Assembly: GCA_037501455.1 (NCBI GenBank)
Contig: CM074858.1
Location: 18,588,501 to 18,652,500 of the forward strand
Source of the DNA: Lantana camara
Lineage: Eukaryota; Streptophyta; Magnoliopsida; Lamiales; Verbenaceae
Length of the DNA stretch: 64,000 bases
Direction of reading: 5' to 3'
Shown here: positions 32,161-44,696 of the stretch, one piece after another
Layout: the number at the start of each line of letters is the position of its first letter
Numbering within the stretch: position 1 is the stretch's first letter
Position numbers and translations under genes: made by a program
The notes under the pieces: generated by a model
Told to the model about the DNA's origin: nothing
Databases searched by the model: none
The model's input: only the letters and a program-made list of their open reading frames with translations

Positions 32161-35118
32161 TTGCTCTAGAGATATTTCATGAGGAACATCTTCACTCTCA
32201 CTCTCAGAATCCGTCAGCTGGTCTACATCAGGAGCAAATTTCATCTCCTGACCAACCATTGCAGCAAGGTCATGCCTGTTCAGATCCTCGTAAGCTTTCA
32301 TAACTGCCTCATACAGCGCTTCGTTACGCTCGATTTCTCCATTTTTCAAAAAGCTATATACCCGCTTCACCCCTTCAACCATCCCGACTTTCCCGTAACA
32401 AGTCACAAGATAAATCAATGTAATAGCATCAGGCTCAACTCCCTCACCTTGCATTTTCGTGAACACCTTCAACGCCTCCATAAAATTCCCACAATGCATG
32501 AAAGCGCCAATTGCAGCATTATAACCAAATAGCGTCATCACCTCTGCTTTTTTGTTATTAAATCCACATATTTTGAGGGCATAGTCATGAAGACCGACTA
32601 TAGAGAAGACAGAAGTTACAGCGGCTTGTTTGGCAAAGTACTTCCCTTCCCCATAAGCCGATTGAAGCTGTTTCACTTGTTTAGCTTGCATGCCTCCCTT
32701 TTTTAACACTGTAAATAGTACTTTAAATGTCCCCGCATCGGGCAAAAGCTTCTTGATCACTAACATTTCATGCAGCAATTCACCACATTCAAGTAGCTGC
32801 CCGTTTGTGGCGTAACATGCCATAACTTTATTGTATGTTATACAATCTCTCATTAAACCAGACCGTTTCATCTCTTCTGCAATTTCAATGGCCTCTTCAA
32901 GCATGCCCATGTTCTTATATACATACATCATAGTAGCAAATGTAACCCCATCAGCCACATTTTTATCTCTTAAATGGTCGTATAAAGCTTTTGCGTCAGA
33001 CACCATTCCTAAATCTGCATATAGATTGAGCATGCTGTTGGAAGCCACGATATCAGGGCCACCATCAAATGTCTTCATCTTTTCGTATAGTGACTTTGCT
33101 CCATCCAAGGACCCGATTTTGCCATAAGCCTTGATCATGGAAGTCAGAATTATATGGTTTGCTGAAATCCCAGAATTTTCCATGAGATGGAAATAGTGAT
33201 TTGCTGCTTCAAAATTGCCATCTTCAGCTAAAGCATCAATTAACGACCCGTAAACAACTTCATTTGGTTTTACATCAGCTCGAGACATTTCTTCGAACAC
33301 ATCAACGGCATAGGAGAGCATCTTCTTCTTAGCAAAGCCAGTTATAACAGCAGAGAAGGTCGAACATGAAGGTTTGAATCCTCTTTCCTGCATTTCAGAT
33401 AAAAATTCTCTTGCCTTATCCACTAATTCACCTCCAGCAAACATTTGTATAAGGGAGTTATAGGTGCACTCATCTGGCCATTTTCCCTGATTTCTCATTC
33501 CCCTGAAGAGAGAAACAGCTTTATCATATAGTTTTCCTATACCATAAGCTTTGATCATGACATTATACTCCAATATATCCTTTCTTTGCCCAGTTCCATA
33601 AAACAAAGCCTCCGCTTCAGCCCAAAGTCCATTCTCAGCATATACATCCATTATTGCAGCACAGGTGTTCAATGAAAATCCCCCATGTGATTGTGACTTA
33701 TCAACAATGAACTTAGCCCTCTCAGACAATCCTGCACCAACATACATCTTAGCTAGTAAAGGAAGAGAGCTTTCATCAATTCGTTGATCCAATTTCTCCA
33801 TTTCTTGAATCAGGTCCTCCACCTCCTGAACCATATTTCTTTCACTCAATATTTTAAAAACAGCTCTATGAGTTACGTCATCAGGAAATAGACCCACCTC
33901 CCTAATCTTCTTATAGCACCGAAGAACAGCATCGATGTTCCCCGCATCAGCATATAAAGAAAGAAAAATGTTGTGCGTCTTTGTATCGGGAGAAATACCT
34001 CTTTCCTCCATTTCATTGAGCAATGCCTCGGCCTCAGACATATATCCTTCACTCCCACAAATATAAATCATGGTGTTGAAAGTAAATGTGTCCAGTGCCA
34101 CACCATTCTTGAGCATATCACCAAAAATATCGGCAGCTTCCTTCAACCGACCTGCCTTCCCATACAAATCTATCAGAGTATTATACGTAGCAGTAAGACG
34201 GGGTTTCCTTACACAACTCTCTACATCCTTAAAATCCCTGAAAGCATGTGACCTCGCTCCAGTTCGGAAAAGCTCAGTCAACAGAAACTGTTTCAAACTA
34301 ATAACTTGTTCATCACCCATGTTTTCCAAATCGAGATCATTCAATTCAATTTTTCCAACACACCAATCCTTGTAGAACTTATGAGCTTTATCATATTCTT
34401 CAGCATCTTTTAACGCCTTAATAACAGTAGACATTGTGACTTCATCAGGGAAAACCCCTCTCAGCTTCATATATTTAACCCATAAAACCGCCTCCTTAAC
34501 CAGCCCTGCTTTTCCATACACATCTACAAGCATAGAGTAGGTGTTATTTGTGGGCAAAACTCCACTCTTTGCCATTTCAATCCAGCAAAGCCTCAACTCA
34601 TCCCATTTTTTAGCCCTGCCCAATGCCCGAAGCACTACATTATAGTGTATGATATTGGGAATATAATCTTTCTGTGACTTAAAATACTCAAAAACCTTCA
34701 AAACCTTATCCCACTTTCTTTGTTCTTTAAGAATCACAGTTTGCTCTTTGGGACTAAGCTTCCCATAATACAAATCAAGGGCCTCACCGATATCCTTCTC
34801 GACATCCAAAGCCCGCAAAATTGAAGGTAGAATGCCTCCATACTTTTTATTTTTCCCCTTATTTGTGGTCTTGGTCAGAGATACAATCTTAAGGTCTCCA
34901 TCTTTACTGGTTACTTTATTCCGGACATGCAAAATATTTGCGCGTTTTCGGAAATTATTTAAATCAAGGGGCTTACTTCGCGGGTTAAAACCCGTAAAAG
35001 ACTTAGAATTGAATGGAAACCAACGGGTTTGAAGCTTACATGATGAAGAGAGGTCAACGTAAGCTTGAGTTGAGAGTTCGAGCTTTGTGGAAGAACTGCT
35101 GTAACTCTGGAACATCAC
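32158..35118 (-). CDS. P-class pentatricopeptide repeat protein (At1g73710-like)
   Basis: It is a single uninterrupted exon of 986 residues, starting MMFQSYSSSS. Length and motif order match Arabidopsis At1g73710 (about 991 residues). The first 70-100 residues are Ser/Arg/Lys-rich with few acidic residues, as in an organelle transit peptide. From about residue 155 to 960 there are some 18-20 35-residue PPR motifs (for example HYNVVLRALGRAKKWDELRL, TYNTLIDLYGKAGRLKEAA, TYNSLIQMFAGGELVDKARE). There is no E, DYW or SMR domain, so it is P-class, and an acidic tail (DSESESEDVPHE) ends the protein. Such proteins bind single-stranded organelle RNA base by base and stabilise, splice or protect transcripts. 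The target is unknown. The gene is intronless, like most plant PPR genes, and its 5' side at 35119-35390 is GC-rich leader sequence. Confidence 0.93.
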   Translation of the reverse strand: MMFQSYSSSSTKLELSTQAYVDLSSSCKLQTRWFPFNSKSFTGFNPRSKPLDLNNFRKRANILHVRNKVTSKDGDLKIVSLTKTTNKGKNKKYGGILPSILRALDVEKDIGEALDLYYGKLSPKEQTVILKEQRKWDKVLKVFEYFKSQKDYIPNIIHYNVVLRALGRAKKWDELRLCWIEMAKSGVLPTNNTYSMLVDVYGKAGLVKEAVLWVKYMKLRGVFPDEVTMSTVIKALKDAEEYDKAHKFYKDWCVGKIELNDLDLENMGDEQVISLKQFLLTELFRTGARSHAFRDFKDVESCVRKPRLTATYNTLIDLYGKAGRLKEAADIFGDMLKNGVALDTFTFNTMIYICGSEGYMSEAEALLNEMEERGISPDTKTHNIFLSLYADAGNIDAVLRCYKKIREVGLFPDDVTHRAVFKILSERNMVQEVEDLIQEMEKLDQRIDESSLPLLAKMYVGAGLSERAKFIVDKSQSHGGFSLNTCAAIMDVYAENGLWAEAEALFYGTGQRKDILEYNVMIKAYGIGKLYDKAVSLFRGMRNQGKWPDECTYNSLIQMFAGGELVDKAREFLSEMQERGFKPSCSTFSAVITGFAKKKMLSYAVDVFEEMSRADVKPNEVVYGSLIDALAEDGNFEAANHYFHLMENSGISANHIILTSMIKAYGKIGSLDGAKSLYEKMKTFDGGPDIVASNSMLNLYADLGMVSDAKALYDHLRDKNVADGVTFATMMYVYKNMGMLEEAIEIAEEMKRSGLMRDCITYNKVMACYATNGQLLECGELLHEMLVIKKLLPDAGTFKVLFTVLKKGGMQAKQVKQLQSAYGEGKYFAKQAAVTSVFSIVGLHDYALKICGFNNKKAEVMTLFGYNAAIGAFMHCGNFMEALKVFTKMQGEGVEPDAITLIYLVTCYGKVGMVEGVKRVYSFLKNGEIERNEALYEAVMKAYEDLNRHDLAAMVGQEMKFAPDVDQLTDSESESEDVPHEISLEQ

Positions 35119-36427
35119 TCCGACGGCGACGAGAGGCCGGAGCTGATAAATTCTTTTCTTGAAAACCCCAATCGACTGCTGAAACAGAAAAGCAAGCTAC
35201 CAAACCTCCATTAACCCCACCGGAAAAATCAGAGTCTCAGAACAAAATAATTTAAAATCTTCCGGCCGCGATGTCAAGAAGAGGAAGCGCAGGGGCGGCG
35301 GAATGCTTCGGCTAGTGGTGGCTGATTCCACTGCGTAGAGCTTCTGCTCGCCGCGGCGGCGGCGGTGGAGCGGGCGATTTGGGATTTTTGGAATTTTGGA
35401 TACAGTAGTACACGATTCTTTCTATGGTTTTATTTCAACATTTTTTACTTTTTAACTATTACGACACATACCCTATATATTCTATAATACAATCCAACCA
35501 TATACTACGCGTAAGACATGTGTATATAATATATATGTATATTTTATCATCTATCTATATATATATATATTAAAACACACATATAGATAATATATGTCTT
35601 CCCAGTTCCCCCCCTCCCAAAAAAAAAAAAGATAATATATATGCATAATATATTAATAATTCAGACACATAATTAATATATACATGTAGAATTAATTTAT
35701 AACTAGTACCTAGGAGTACTATATGTGTAAATAAAAAATTATTATTATTTAAGTATATTATATTTAATTTTATATTAATATATATTATATAATTATTTTA
35801 ATATAATTATTAAACTATAAAAAATAAATAAATAAATAGTATAAGATAAAAATATGAAAAAATTTAAAAATTATATATAAAAATGAAGTCGAGGATATTT
35901 TTTGAACGATAGAAAAAGTAAATAAAAAGCAAGAAAAGTATGCCGGACGCAAGAGACAAAGGGCTTATTAAATGAGTGGTTAAGCATTTAGATTTAGTAC
36001 TTCTTAATTGATGTTGTACAAGGTTTTGTGGTGACTGTGAGGTTCAAATTTTAGATTAGAATGGAGAAAAAAATGTTATTTAATAACTCTTGAGGAGAGT
36101 TAGATAGCGAATTATATTTTTGTCATCACCTTTTTCAATAAAATTTTCTTAATTTGATTTTGGAGTCAGGGATGGAGTCAGAATTGAAAATTATTATAGC
36201 AATATTATAGATGAATATATACTTTTCAATGTACTTATACTTCTAAAAATATTATGATTATTATTTTGTTGTGTTGTGTTTATGTTATGTTGGACACTTC
36301 CCACATCGTCGTATCGTATCTGTATTTCTGTACCCTCATAGGATATAGTAAATGAAAATATATATGTATTTTCCCAACAGGTCACATAAATAATATTAGA
36401 GGTTACAACTCAAATAATATAAATATA
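35119..36427. other. PPR gene leader and AT-rich upstream stretch
   Basis: 35119-35390 is a GC-rich probable 5'UTR/promoter with a GCCGCGGCGGCGGCGG run. After 35400 the sequence becomes AT-rich with many TATATA tracts and no gene. Confidence 0.6.
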
Positions 36428-37129
36428 TTAGTTACCGCCGCACGTTATCCCTGCGTGCATAAAAAACTTGATGTAATTTGTATTTAATGTAAATTTTATC
36501 TTAATTCAAGAACTTACGGTTGATGGCACTTAAATAACAAAATTAACCAAAACTTAAACATTTTTCCATAACTACAAAATAGAAATTAAACTAATAAAAA
36601 AAGAAAAAAGAAAAAAAGAAAATCAGTTTTATTATTATTTTTTTTTTCGTAAAAGAAAATCAGTTTTATAAATACGAACCATAGGACTAATCTAGCCTTG
36701 ACCGATGATTTAAACAAATTTGGAATAGTTCCCAAGTCGTCATTGAAATAGTGCCAAGTCTCAAGCAATTTTTTGCCGTTTGTGTTTGTACGTGAAAATT
36801 GTAGGAGAGCAAAACAAAAGGGAGGTCATTAGTCGAAGAAAAAATGATTTAAATTGGTGCATTGTAGAGAAAAAGGATTTTCAGAAACATGGATAATGAG
36901 AAAAAGAAATTTGAGATTGTGGGATTTATGGATATTACTTTGGAGTTATGAAATATAGACAATAAAAAAATGTTGTTTGAGATCGTAAATTAACTGAAAT
37001 TTTGAAAATACTAAATTCCAATTTAGTTTTCAAGATAACAAAATCGGAATAACAATAATTTAGTGTCCAATTCTAAGATAATCACCTTTTGTGAGAGAAA
37101 AAAGCTCCTCCCTTTTTATATAGTATAGA
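36428..37129 (-). mobile_element. Non-autonomous Helitron (about 700 bp)
   Basis: On the minus strand it begins TCTATACTATATAAAAAGG at 37129, preceded by A, a very typical plant Helitron 5' end. It ends GGCGGTAACTAA at 36428, followed by T. Upstream of CTAA is a GCACG...CGTGC hairpin. Insertion between A and T without duplication fits the family. There is no Rep/helicase coding. Confidence 0.68.
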
Positions 37130-37130
37130 T

Positions 37131-37703
37131 AAAACTAAAAAACTCAACTCAAACTTTTATCAATTAATTATGTGTTACGACTGATATTCTTGTGCATAGT
37201 TGTTGTTGAAATTAAAATTATTTTTTACGATACAAATTCTTTTTCTTTATCTAATTATATATATGATATGTACAATGTATTATTAAATCTTACTGGAAGT
37301 TTGTAATACTTTAAATTCTAAGAGAAGTGTAATTACTGGGATGTTCGTGTTAGTAACTTAGTATCTCGTTTGTAGTTCTTGTAGTTTCCACCATTGAACT
37401 AATCACCAGCAAATTGACTTTCAAGTATTATCACAATCGAGGTAACCATGGTAGAAATGTTCCAAATAAACAGCTACATACATACTAATATAAAGTAAGT
37501 TATTACTAATAAAGACCAAATTACAAACCCCTAAAGCTAAACCAGAACAATTACAACTGCTGTCACAAGGGAACGAAAGAAATATGACGTTTGATTTTCT
37601 GTATTCAGCAACAGATGTTTATCCTTTTTCTGTCTTCGTATCCGCACACCCTTCTCTAGCAACAATAAGCATCTAAAATGTCTAAAAATTAAAGTTGATA
37701 CAA
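37131..37703. other. AT-rich spacer and cytochrome b561 3' region
   Basis: It contains the probable 3'UTR of the minus-strand cytochrome b561 gene next to 37703. No ORF worth reporting. Confidence 0.6.
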
Positions 37704-39603
37704 TCAATCGTCCATTCCTTTGTAAACCTCAGCCTTCCCATACGCAGGAGAAACGACCCCAAGAATCACGAAACCAGCCAAAACAACCAACAATATACCC
37801 AATGTATTGGCCAGCAACGCCTCTGTTGAATAACGTGATATTACCTTATTTGTCTGAAGAAATGTCAGCTTCTCCAGCAAACCAGTGGCGCATGTGGCTA
37901 CAGCTAGAGCATAAATGTATACTCCAAAAAATACATGCCATGGCAATAGGCTTGCTCGACTATTTCTGGATCCTCCGGGATACCAAAAGGTCACAAACCC
38001 AGCACCCCACTACACAAGAATTCACAAATATATTACAAATGAGAATTCTTGTGAATGCAAGAAATGTTGAATTAAATCACATGCATACAATTTTGTTAAA
38101 CAACTACCTGAAATGCAAACAAGAGAAGGCAAGATAGGCCGAGCCACGAGTGGAGACTATAGAAATTATCAATTCCTTTGTCAATGTGAAACTTCCAAGC
38201 TGCCCATAGTCCAACCATGCTTAAAAAGAAAGCCAGGCCTTGCAGGGAAAGATGAACTAACTTTTTGAAGCTTTTTGTTCCTGAGACGGTCTTGTACGCT
38301 AGCATGGCTGCAACAATATATGCCAGCAATGAAATATACTTTCCCCGTAGAACAGAGGCAAAGAAGCACATCTAGAAGGCCAGCAAGTCACATGCAGCCA
38401 AGTATATGCACCCATGTAAGAGAGCATGTTCAAGCCAGAAATAGAACAAGTGAAAACTCCATATTCCACATGCAAATGAAATGTAAGGAGACACCAAAGA
38501 GCATGTGGCAAATGATAGGGATCTGTGCAAGTGACAATAAGGCTCATCTATTTCGAAACTTGCATGCAAATGTATCTCTCTGTTCTGTCATTTGCATTAT
38601 CCAGTTAAATTAAATTGGCAAATTGATCATTTATCTTTTCCAATGTAGGTATTAAATAACTGTCTTCATGTTCAAAGCTCATGTTGTAGCATAATCAGAT
38701 AATTCCCAAAGGTAAGAGTGTCTGATAAGCTGTATGCCACAGTCTTTTACAGTTACAATTCACTTCATGTTCAAGCATTCTGATTCCTGGCCCTTCAAGC
38801 TACTAAAGCAGCAACACATTTAGTTTACACGGGGTCAATTTAAGCAAGACATTATCATTTTCCAGAACAAAATAGCATATACTGTGACTACATACACGCT
38901 ATCTGGATTCTTTTTCTAGCAGCTTTGAACTGAAGTAGCAGTAATTATCATTAGTCCAGAAAGGCACTTACTGCATCCCTTACAGAACGAAAGAAAATTT
39001 CAACTTATATAACCAAGCCTTGTTGATAATACTCAAAAAAACAAATATACAGACCCTTCACAGAACGCAGTTGAACTTTGGCTTAATTGATAGTTAATCA
39101 AAAACAAAGCCAACAAATTGCAAACCAAAAGGAACTAATTAGATGGCTGTAAACAGGTTCTGTTGTCATTTACGTTTGTATGATGCAAGAGAAGATAGAT
39201 AGGAACACACAAATACGAACGATTCGATTTAATATCATCAATCTAGTATACTGCACTTTGTCCATACCTTCTCCATTCAGAAGCACAAGGCTAGTCACCA
39301 TTAATACAGGATGTACCTGAAAACAGAAAACAAACAAAAAAATCCGTCCCATTCATACAGCATTACGTTGAAAACTCCATTCAAAACCCCAAAATGAACA
39401 AAATTTCACCAAAAACTTTTTAACCAATTAAAGAATGAAAGGAAAAACTAGGAACTTACATTGAATATGAGATCTTTGTTATCGGACATGAGAGCCAAGC
39501 CGCCTCTAAAATGCGTAGTCCATATCAACACCAGAGAGGCTACAGTAATTCCGATCAATCTGACAACCGGGAAGATCGGGAACCGTACTACCGGAACCGC
39601 CAT
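37704..39603 (-). CDS. CYB561A: Cytochrome b561 (ascorbate-dependent, CYB561A type)
   Basis: Four exons on the minus strand: 39603-39460, 39316-39268, 38307-38108 and 38009-37704. All are GT-AG and phases join to 232 residues. It closely resembles the plant tonoplast-type cytochrome b561. Six membrane helices are expected. The four heme-ligand histidines fall at 50 (NVHPV), 83 (KLVHLSL), 117 (YSLHSWLG) and 156 (LPWHVFFG), in the usual 50/117 and 83/156 pairing. Lysines KK at 79-80 and the motif YPGGSRNSRASL match the proposed ascorbate sites. The protein passes electrons from cytosolic ascorbate across a membrane to monodehydroascorbate or ferric chelates. No breaks. Introns are 143, 960 and 98 bp; the large one (38308-39267) contains nothing else recognisable. 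Confidence 0.95.
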
Positions 39604-39892
39604 TGGAAGATTCCAAACAAAGTGAGATAATCCGTTTGCTCAATATGAAGAATTCGGATGCAGAAAAGAGTGTGAACAAGGGTTTTGCATCTGTGCTCTG
39701 ATCTCCGCCAAGGGAAAGAAAGGAATAGATTGTGCCCAGGCGGAAGCTCGAGCCTTGAGGAACCTAGAGACAATTCACAATTCCTATGTAGTGAGGTTGA
39801 CTTTTGACATTCAAAGGATTACTTCAGGATGTAGGGCTTGTTTGGTACTAGGGAAATTATTAAGAAAAGGAAAATGATTGAAACAATAATCC

Positions 39893-40674
39893 GGAAAAAT
39901 TGCGAGTGTGGTCTCATTCGATTTATACCGTTGTCATATTGGTCCTGCTCATTTCAAAAGTTTCAAAAATAGTCTCATACTTTGAAAAAATATTGCAATA
40001 ATAGTTTCACATGTTACAATAATAGTTTCACACGTTGCAATAATTCAAAAACAGTGTCATATTTTAGAAAAAACGTTGCAATAATAATCTCACCGTTAGT
40101 TAGATAATCGAAAATACACATAGAGATTATGTACAACGTTATAAATCTATTTAAAGTATTTTTTGGAAATATTTTTTATTTAAAATACTATTTTGTAATT
40201 AAGATAGAAAATTAGGAAAATTTGTAGTTGTTCTGCAGAATTATAAGTTATGATATGTAATTATAAAAATATTGTTATTAATATTAGCAAATAAATTGAT
40301 GTAATTTAAATGACGTTATGGCATGTTGTCTTAATAATACAGTGTTAAATATATTGTTATATATTAACATGTTATCGATGTTGAAATTTAAAGAAATTAA
40401 AGTAAAATGAGCAAATAAGAGATTTTTTTATTATAATAAGATAATTTCTTACAAAAAAATATTTTCAAAAATAATTTAAATAAATTTTTAATGATGCACA
40501 TAATCTCCACGTGCCTTTTCCGTCACCTAATTAACGGTGGGACTATTATTACAATGTACGAAACTATTATTTCAATATTTTCTTAAAGTATGAAACTATT
40601 TTTGAACTTTTGAAAGGAGCGGGACTAATATTACAATAGTATAAATCGAATGGGACTAAAAGTACAATTTTCCC
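39893..40674. mobile_element. Non-autonomous Mutator-type TIR element (782 bp)
   Basis: The ends GGAAAAATTG and CAATTTTCCC are inverted, and the similarity continues through CATTCGATTTATAC, AGTTTCA-AC-TT and TATTGCAAT blocks. The flanks CAATAATCC (39884-39892) and TAATAATCC (40675-40683) form a 9-bp duplication with one mismatch. No transposase. It is the third element of this type in the window. Confidence 0.75.
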
Positions 40675-40683
40675 TAATAATCC

Positions 40684-41100
40684 TAAATTAATTGTTATTA
40701 ATTTTTAGTTTTTTTTAGTACGGACACAGCTAAAATTATAATATTATTATATCATAAACTCCATAAATGTAAATTTTGAGAAAAGAATAATTTCATTGTT
40801 TAAGTTTTAAGGAAGGAATTACTGTTTTGTTTATAAACTCATTCGAACGAAGTAGTAATAGGTTAGGAAGTGTTTTGCAAATCCTTTTAGTTATGGAGAA
40901 ATTAAAAATAGGACATAAAATCAGTTCAGAATTTTATTAATAAAAGTAGTGAGCTTTTCGGAGAAAAAAAAGGGATTTTTTGAAAAAACTTTTTGGCAAA
41001 ATTTCATTTTTGGTTCCGTAAGTATAGTTAGAATCCAATTTTGGTATTGTAAGTATTTCACTAATATATTTGGTCCTATATCCTATTAATTTCTGACACA
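40684..41100. other. Gene-free repeat-like stretch
   Basis: AT-rich, ending in ATTTTTGGTTCCGTAAG and TTTGGTCCTA blocks that resemble terminal parts of non-autonomous TIR elements. Boundaries are unclear. Confidence 0.5.
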
Positions 41101-41105
41101 TTTAG

Positions 41106-43084
41106 TGTGATGCCCCGATATTTCGGTCGTACAGGTATGATGTAAGTGTTTACCAAAATGCGCAAAATAATTAATTATACGTGTTTTATGTATTTAAATT
41201 TTATTTTAATTATATTAAATATTAATTATTTTATTTAATGTTATTAATATTAATTACATTTATATAATATAAATATATATATATATATTATTGTGTACGT
41301 GTGCATGAATATAATTATGCATGCATAATTAATTATAAATCATATATGCATGCATGTATTCATTATATATATATATATATATATATACGTATGCATGCAT
41401 TTTATTTATAATATATTATATATGAATTTAATTGTTTATAATGTTAATGTTATGGTTTTATTGTTACTTTGCGTATGAGTGACATTTACGTGCTTCGTTT
41501 CTATTTGAATTGATACCAGAATTTTGTGCGAATTTAATATGTTAAACTTATACGTGTCTTGTATATGAATATTTGTTCGTTTCGTATTTTCGAATTCATT
41601 TGCTTGTGTTTCGGATTTAATTTGAATTTTGGAATCCAAGTCGGGGGCTAACGAGCATTTAGCTCACCCTTGGTTCCGTATTTAATATCTTGAGCTCGGG
41701 AACTCGGATTCGAGTTCCGTCAACTTCGCTGAACTCGTAACGAAAATTCGAGTTTAGTAAACTTAGCCTTATATTTTTCTAACGTCATTTGGACCTCCGA
41801 AATTCAACCGAAAAACGAAACGGAGACGAAACTGACCTTGTTGCACTAAAATGGCCATATCTCATCCAAACTTTAACCAAATTAACCATGGTTTGATGCT
41901 ATGGAACCCTAACTCAACCACCTAACCTGATATACTATGCTCTAACCGAACCAACCCTCACACAAACCACAAATCTCAGCTAAATTCACTGCCTTCCAGT
42001 TTCTTCCTGCAACCCTTGAGCACCTTGGAGATTCAAAGCTCAAATCTCATCCAACCTTCATCCAATCAACAAGGTAAGCTTAGGGTTGTAATATATGTTC
42101 ATTCCTGATCATTTTCATCCTTTCATCCCCAAATTTGATCATGGTTTCATGCATTTTCGGCTGATCTTGCAATAGAGTCGGTTTTGGGCATTTATGTCGA
42201 TCTTCTTCGATTCTTGATGGATTTGAATGATTCCAAGCCTGAAAATGATTGTTTTGATATCTTCTTCTCGTTTATGATCATTAATTGCATGGTAGTTGAA
42301 GTATTTATGAGATATCAATTATGGAACATTGAGAAAACTTCATGTAATGTCACGTATGACTGCCTTTCATGTTTGAACTCTTTTGGAACTGATATACATG
42401 TTGAATTTGTGGTGTTTTGCTGCACATTTGATAGCCTAACTTACATGAATGTGTTGGGATTAATGGAGATCATTCTATGCCCTGTTTTCGCGTGAGTTTT
42501 GCCCTGTTTTTTGGCCTGATTCTGGACTGGTTTTGCTGTTGCGTTCCTTCCTTGTTTGTGCTATCAGTTTTGTGGATTTGGGTGAGTTGCTAGAGCTGTT
42601 TTGTTGTTGCATTTTGTGCCTCATGTTGCTGCATCGGTTGCTTGGAGTGCTGCCTTCTTTTACTCTGTTTTGAGCAAGGAAAAACAGGGGCTGGGCTGCG
42701 TATTTGTTGATGCTGCGTTCAATGCGACACGGGGGTGTTTTTCTGTCCCTTTTCAGCTTGTAACGGGCGTGCTAGAGGGGCGGTTCTTTCTGTACCGAGA
42801 CACGGGGGTGTCTCGGTTTGTTCTTTAATGGTGACACGGGGGTGTCACCTTGTAATTCCATGCATACCTGTGGTGTTCGTGAACTGCTGCTGCTGGTTTA
42901 CTTCTTTCTTGCATGAAATGTTGATAGCATGCGTGAGCTTGCATGTGTTGTATGAATGTTTGCATGCATCTTTATATTGTTTTGCATGCATGAGATTTTG
43001 TTAATTTGAAATGGTATGCTTGTGTTTAAATGCATGAAAATTTCATGCATATTGCATGCATGTGTACACGTTGCATGCATGTGG

Positions 43085-43131
<47 letters not shown>

Positions 43132-44696
43132 ATATAATATAATATAGATATATTTATTTATTATATATTTATATATGTTTATTAAATGTTATTTGATTTA
43201 ATTGAATATTAGAATTTAAATGTTACCTATTTCATGTTTTATTTAATTTCCAAAATTTAATTGAATGTATGTGATTGTCTAATTTCTAATTTCTAATTTC
43301 TAATGTGATTTAATAAGTGCTATGATTATATTTGAATTTCGTGAATTAATTGGATTGAAAATGTGAAATTATGAAAGTGAATGACTTGATTATATGATTT
43401 AAATGTATTAATAGTGCACATGAACATTTTCATAACATAATTTTATCTTTTATACATTTATATCATGATCATTGCATTGCCGAGCGTCTTATTTGGTCAT
43501 ATTGAGTCTCACTTCACTTTTCTTGCACAGATTTTGATCACGTTGGAGACGAGGCCGGTCAGTGAGGCTCGTGTTTGCTCCTTTTTGCGGTTTAAGGTGG
43601 GTTTTTCTTCTATGTAGATATAAGACCCTATATATACCTTAAATGTGAAAGTTTTCGACCCAAAATTAATATATATATATATAGAGTCGTTTTAAAGAGT
43701 AAATGTTTCCAACGTAAAGCCTTATTTTATGAACCCTACCTAATGTTTTGGCGAGAAATGATCGAATGCACGAATGGGGCCCAGGGACTTAGTGTGAGTG
43801 GCTATCCGGGGAGGCACGGGCCGACGGTGATCCCTCACACTAGTTCCACCAATGAACGGCGTAACCGGACCTCGTTAGGAGTTAGCGAGGAATGGACGCT
43901 GAGCGCCATCTGGGGAGTCATGTAACCCCTTTTGGTCAATGAATGGGTGGTCGGGCCTTGCAAACCCACCACCAACCCGGAGGAAGAAGGTGTAAATGTT
44001 AATGAATATGCACAAAAGAATGATTGCATGAAAAGAATGAATGAACGAATGTTTAAATGGCTTACACAAGGTGTTGGTTGGAGATAATGCACGCCCACTC
44101 GCCGGGCCACTAATGACCTAATGTTAATGATTCGTTATAATCCCTTTTGATGATTTCTATTCACCCACTTGGGAAAGTCTTTAAAAACCTCGCTTGGGAT
44201 TATAGCTTGCATGTGATTGTTTAATTACTGTCATATATTCTATTTATGCCCTGTTTTATACCCACCAGTCCCTTTTGGACTGAACCCGTTTGGTTTTCAG
44301 TTGTTTTATGCAGGTGTTGAGGGAGCTAGGCGGGAATACGAGTCCTAGGTCTTGCATTTACTTCTAGCTCTGTATTTTGAGTCTTACACTTGCATACCCT
44401 TATATTTGTATAATGATTTGGAGCGTACTTGGTTGAGCCGTGATGGCAATTGTTGATGTATAGGAATTATTTTTGGAGCTTGGATGCTCATTGTATATAT
44501 ATATATGGTATATGTTCGTTTATTGCTTCCGCTTTATTGTTTTATATTGTTTTATGGTTTTAAGAGTTAGCCCGCCTAGCTTAGAGTGTGTGTTTGTCCC
44601 CGTTCGCCGTGATTTGGCTCGGGTATGGATCGTCCGTTTCATATTCGGGTCGGGTCTCGGTGCGGGGGATGTGACACCTTGCGCTCGGGTGTTACA
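41106..44696. mobile_element. Solo LTR, about 3.6 kb, probably Ty3/gypsy
   Basis: The termini are TGTGATGCCCCG and CGGGTGTTACA, an imperfect inverted TG...CA pair. The flanks are a 5-bp duplication TTTAG (41101-41105 and 44697-44701). There is no gag-pol inside. The internal sequence is non-coding, with a (TA)n run at 43089-43125 and GC-richer blocks near 43750-43990. Read on the minus strand it starts TGTAACACCCGAGCG, a common start for long chromovirus LTRs. A solo LTR from recombination between two LTRs is the simplest reading. Confidence 0.65.
43089..43146. repeat. (TA)n and (AATAT)n microsatellite
   Basis: About 18 TA units followed by four AATAT units inside the solo LTR. Confidence 0.95.

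Noticed and set aside
33873..34375. Overlapping ORFs within the PPR gene
   Set aside because: Alternative-frame shadows of a 986-codon intact gene.
38275..38613. 112-residue plus-strand ORF in the cytochrome b561 gene
   Set aside because: It lies over an exon and intron of the minus-strand gene with no independent features.
41106..44696. Protein gene with ORFs such as 42184-42495, 42601-42828 and 44473-44859
   Set aside because: The ORFs have no domain and fall inside an LTR with TG...CA ends and a target duplication.
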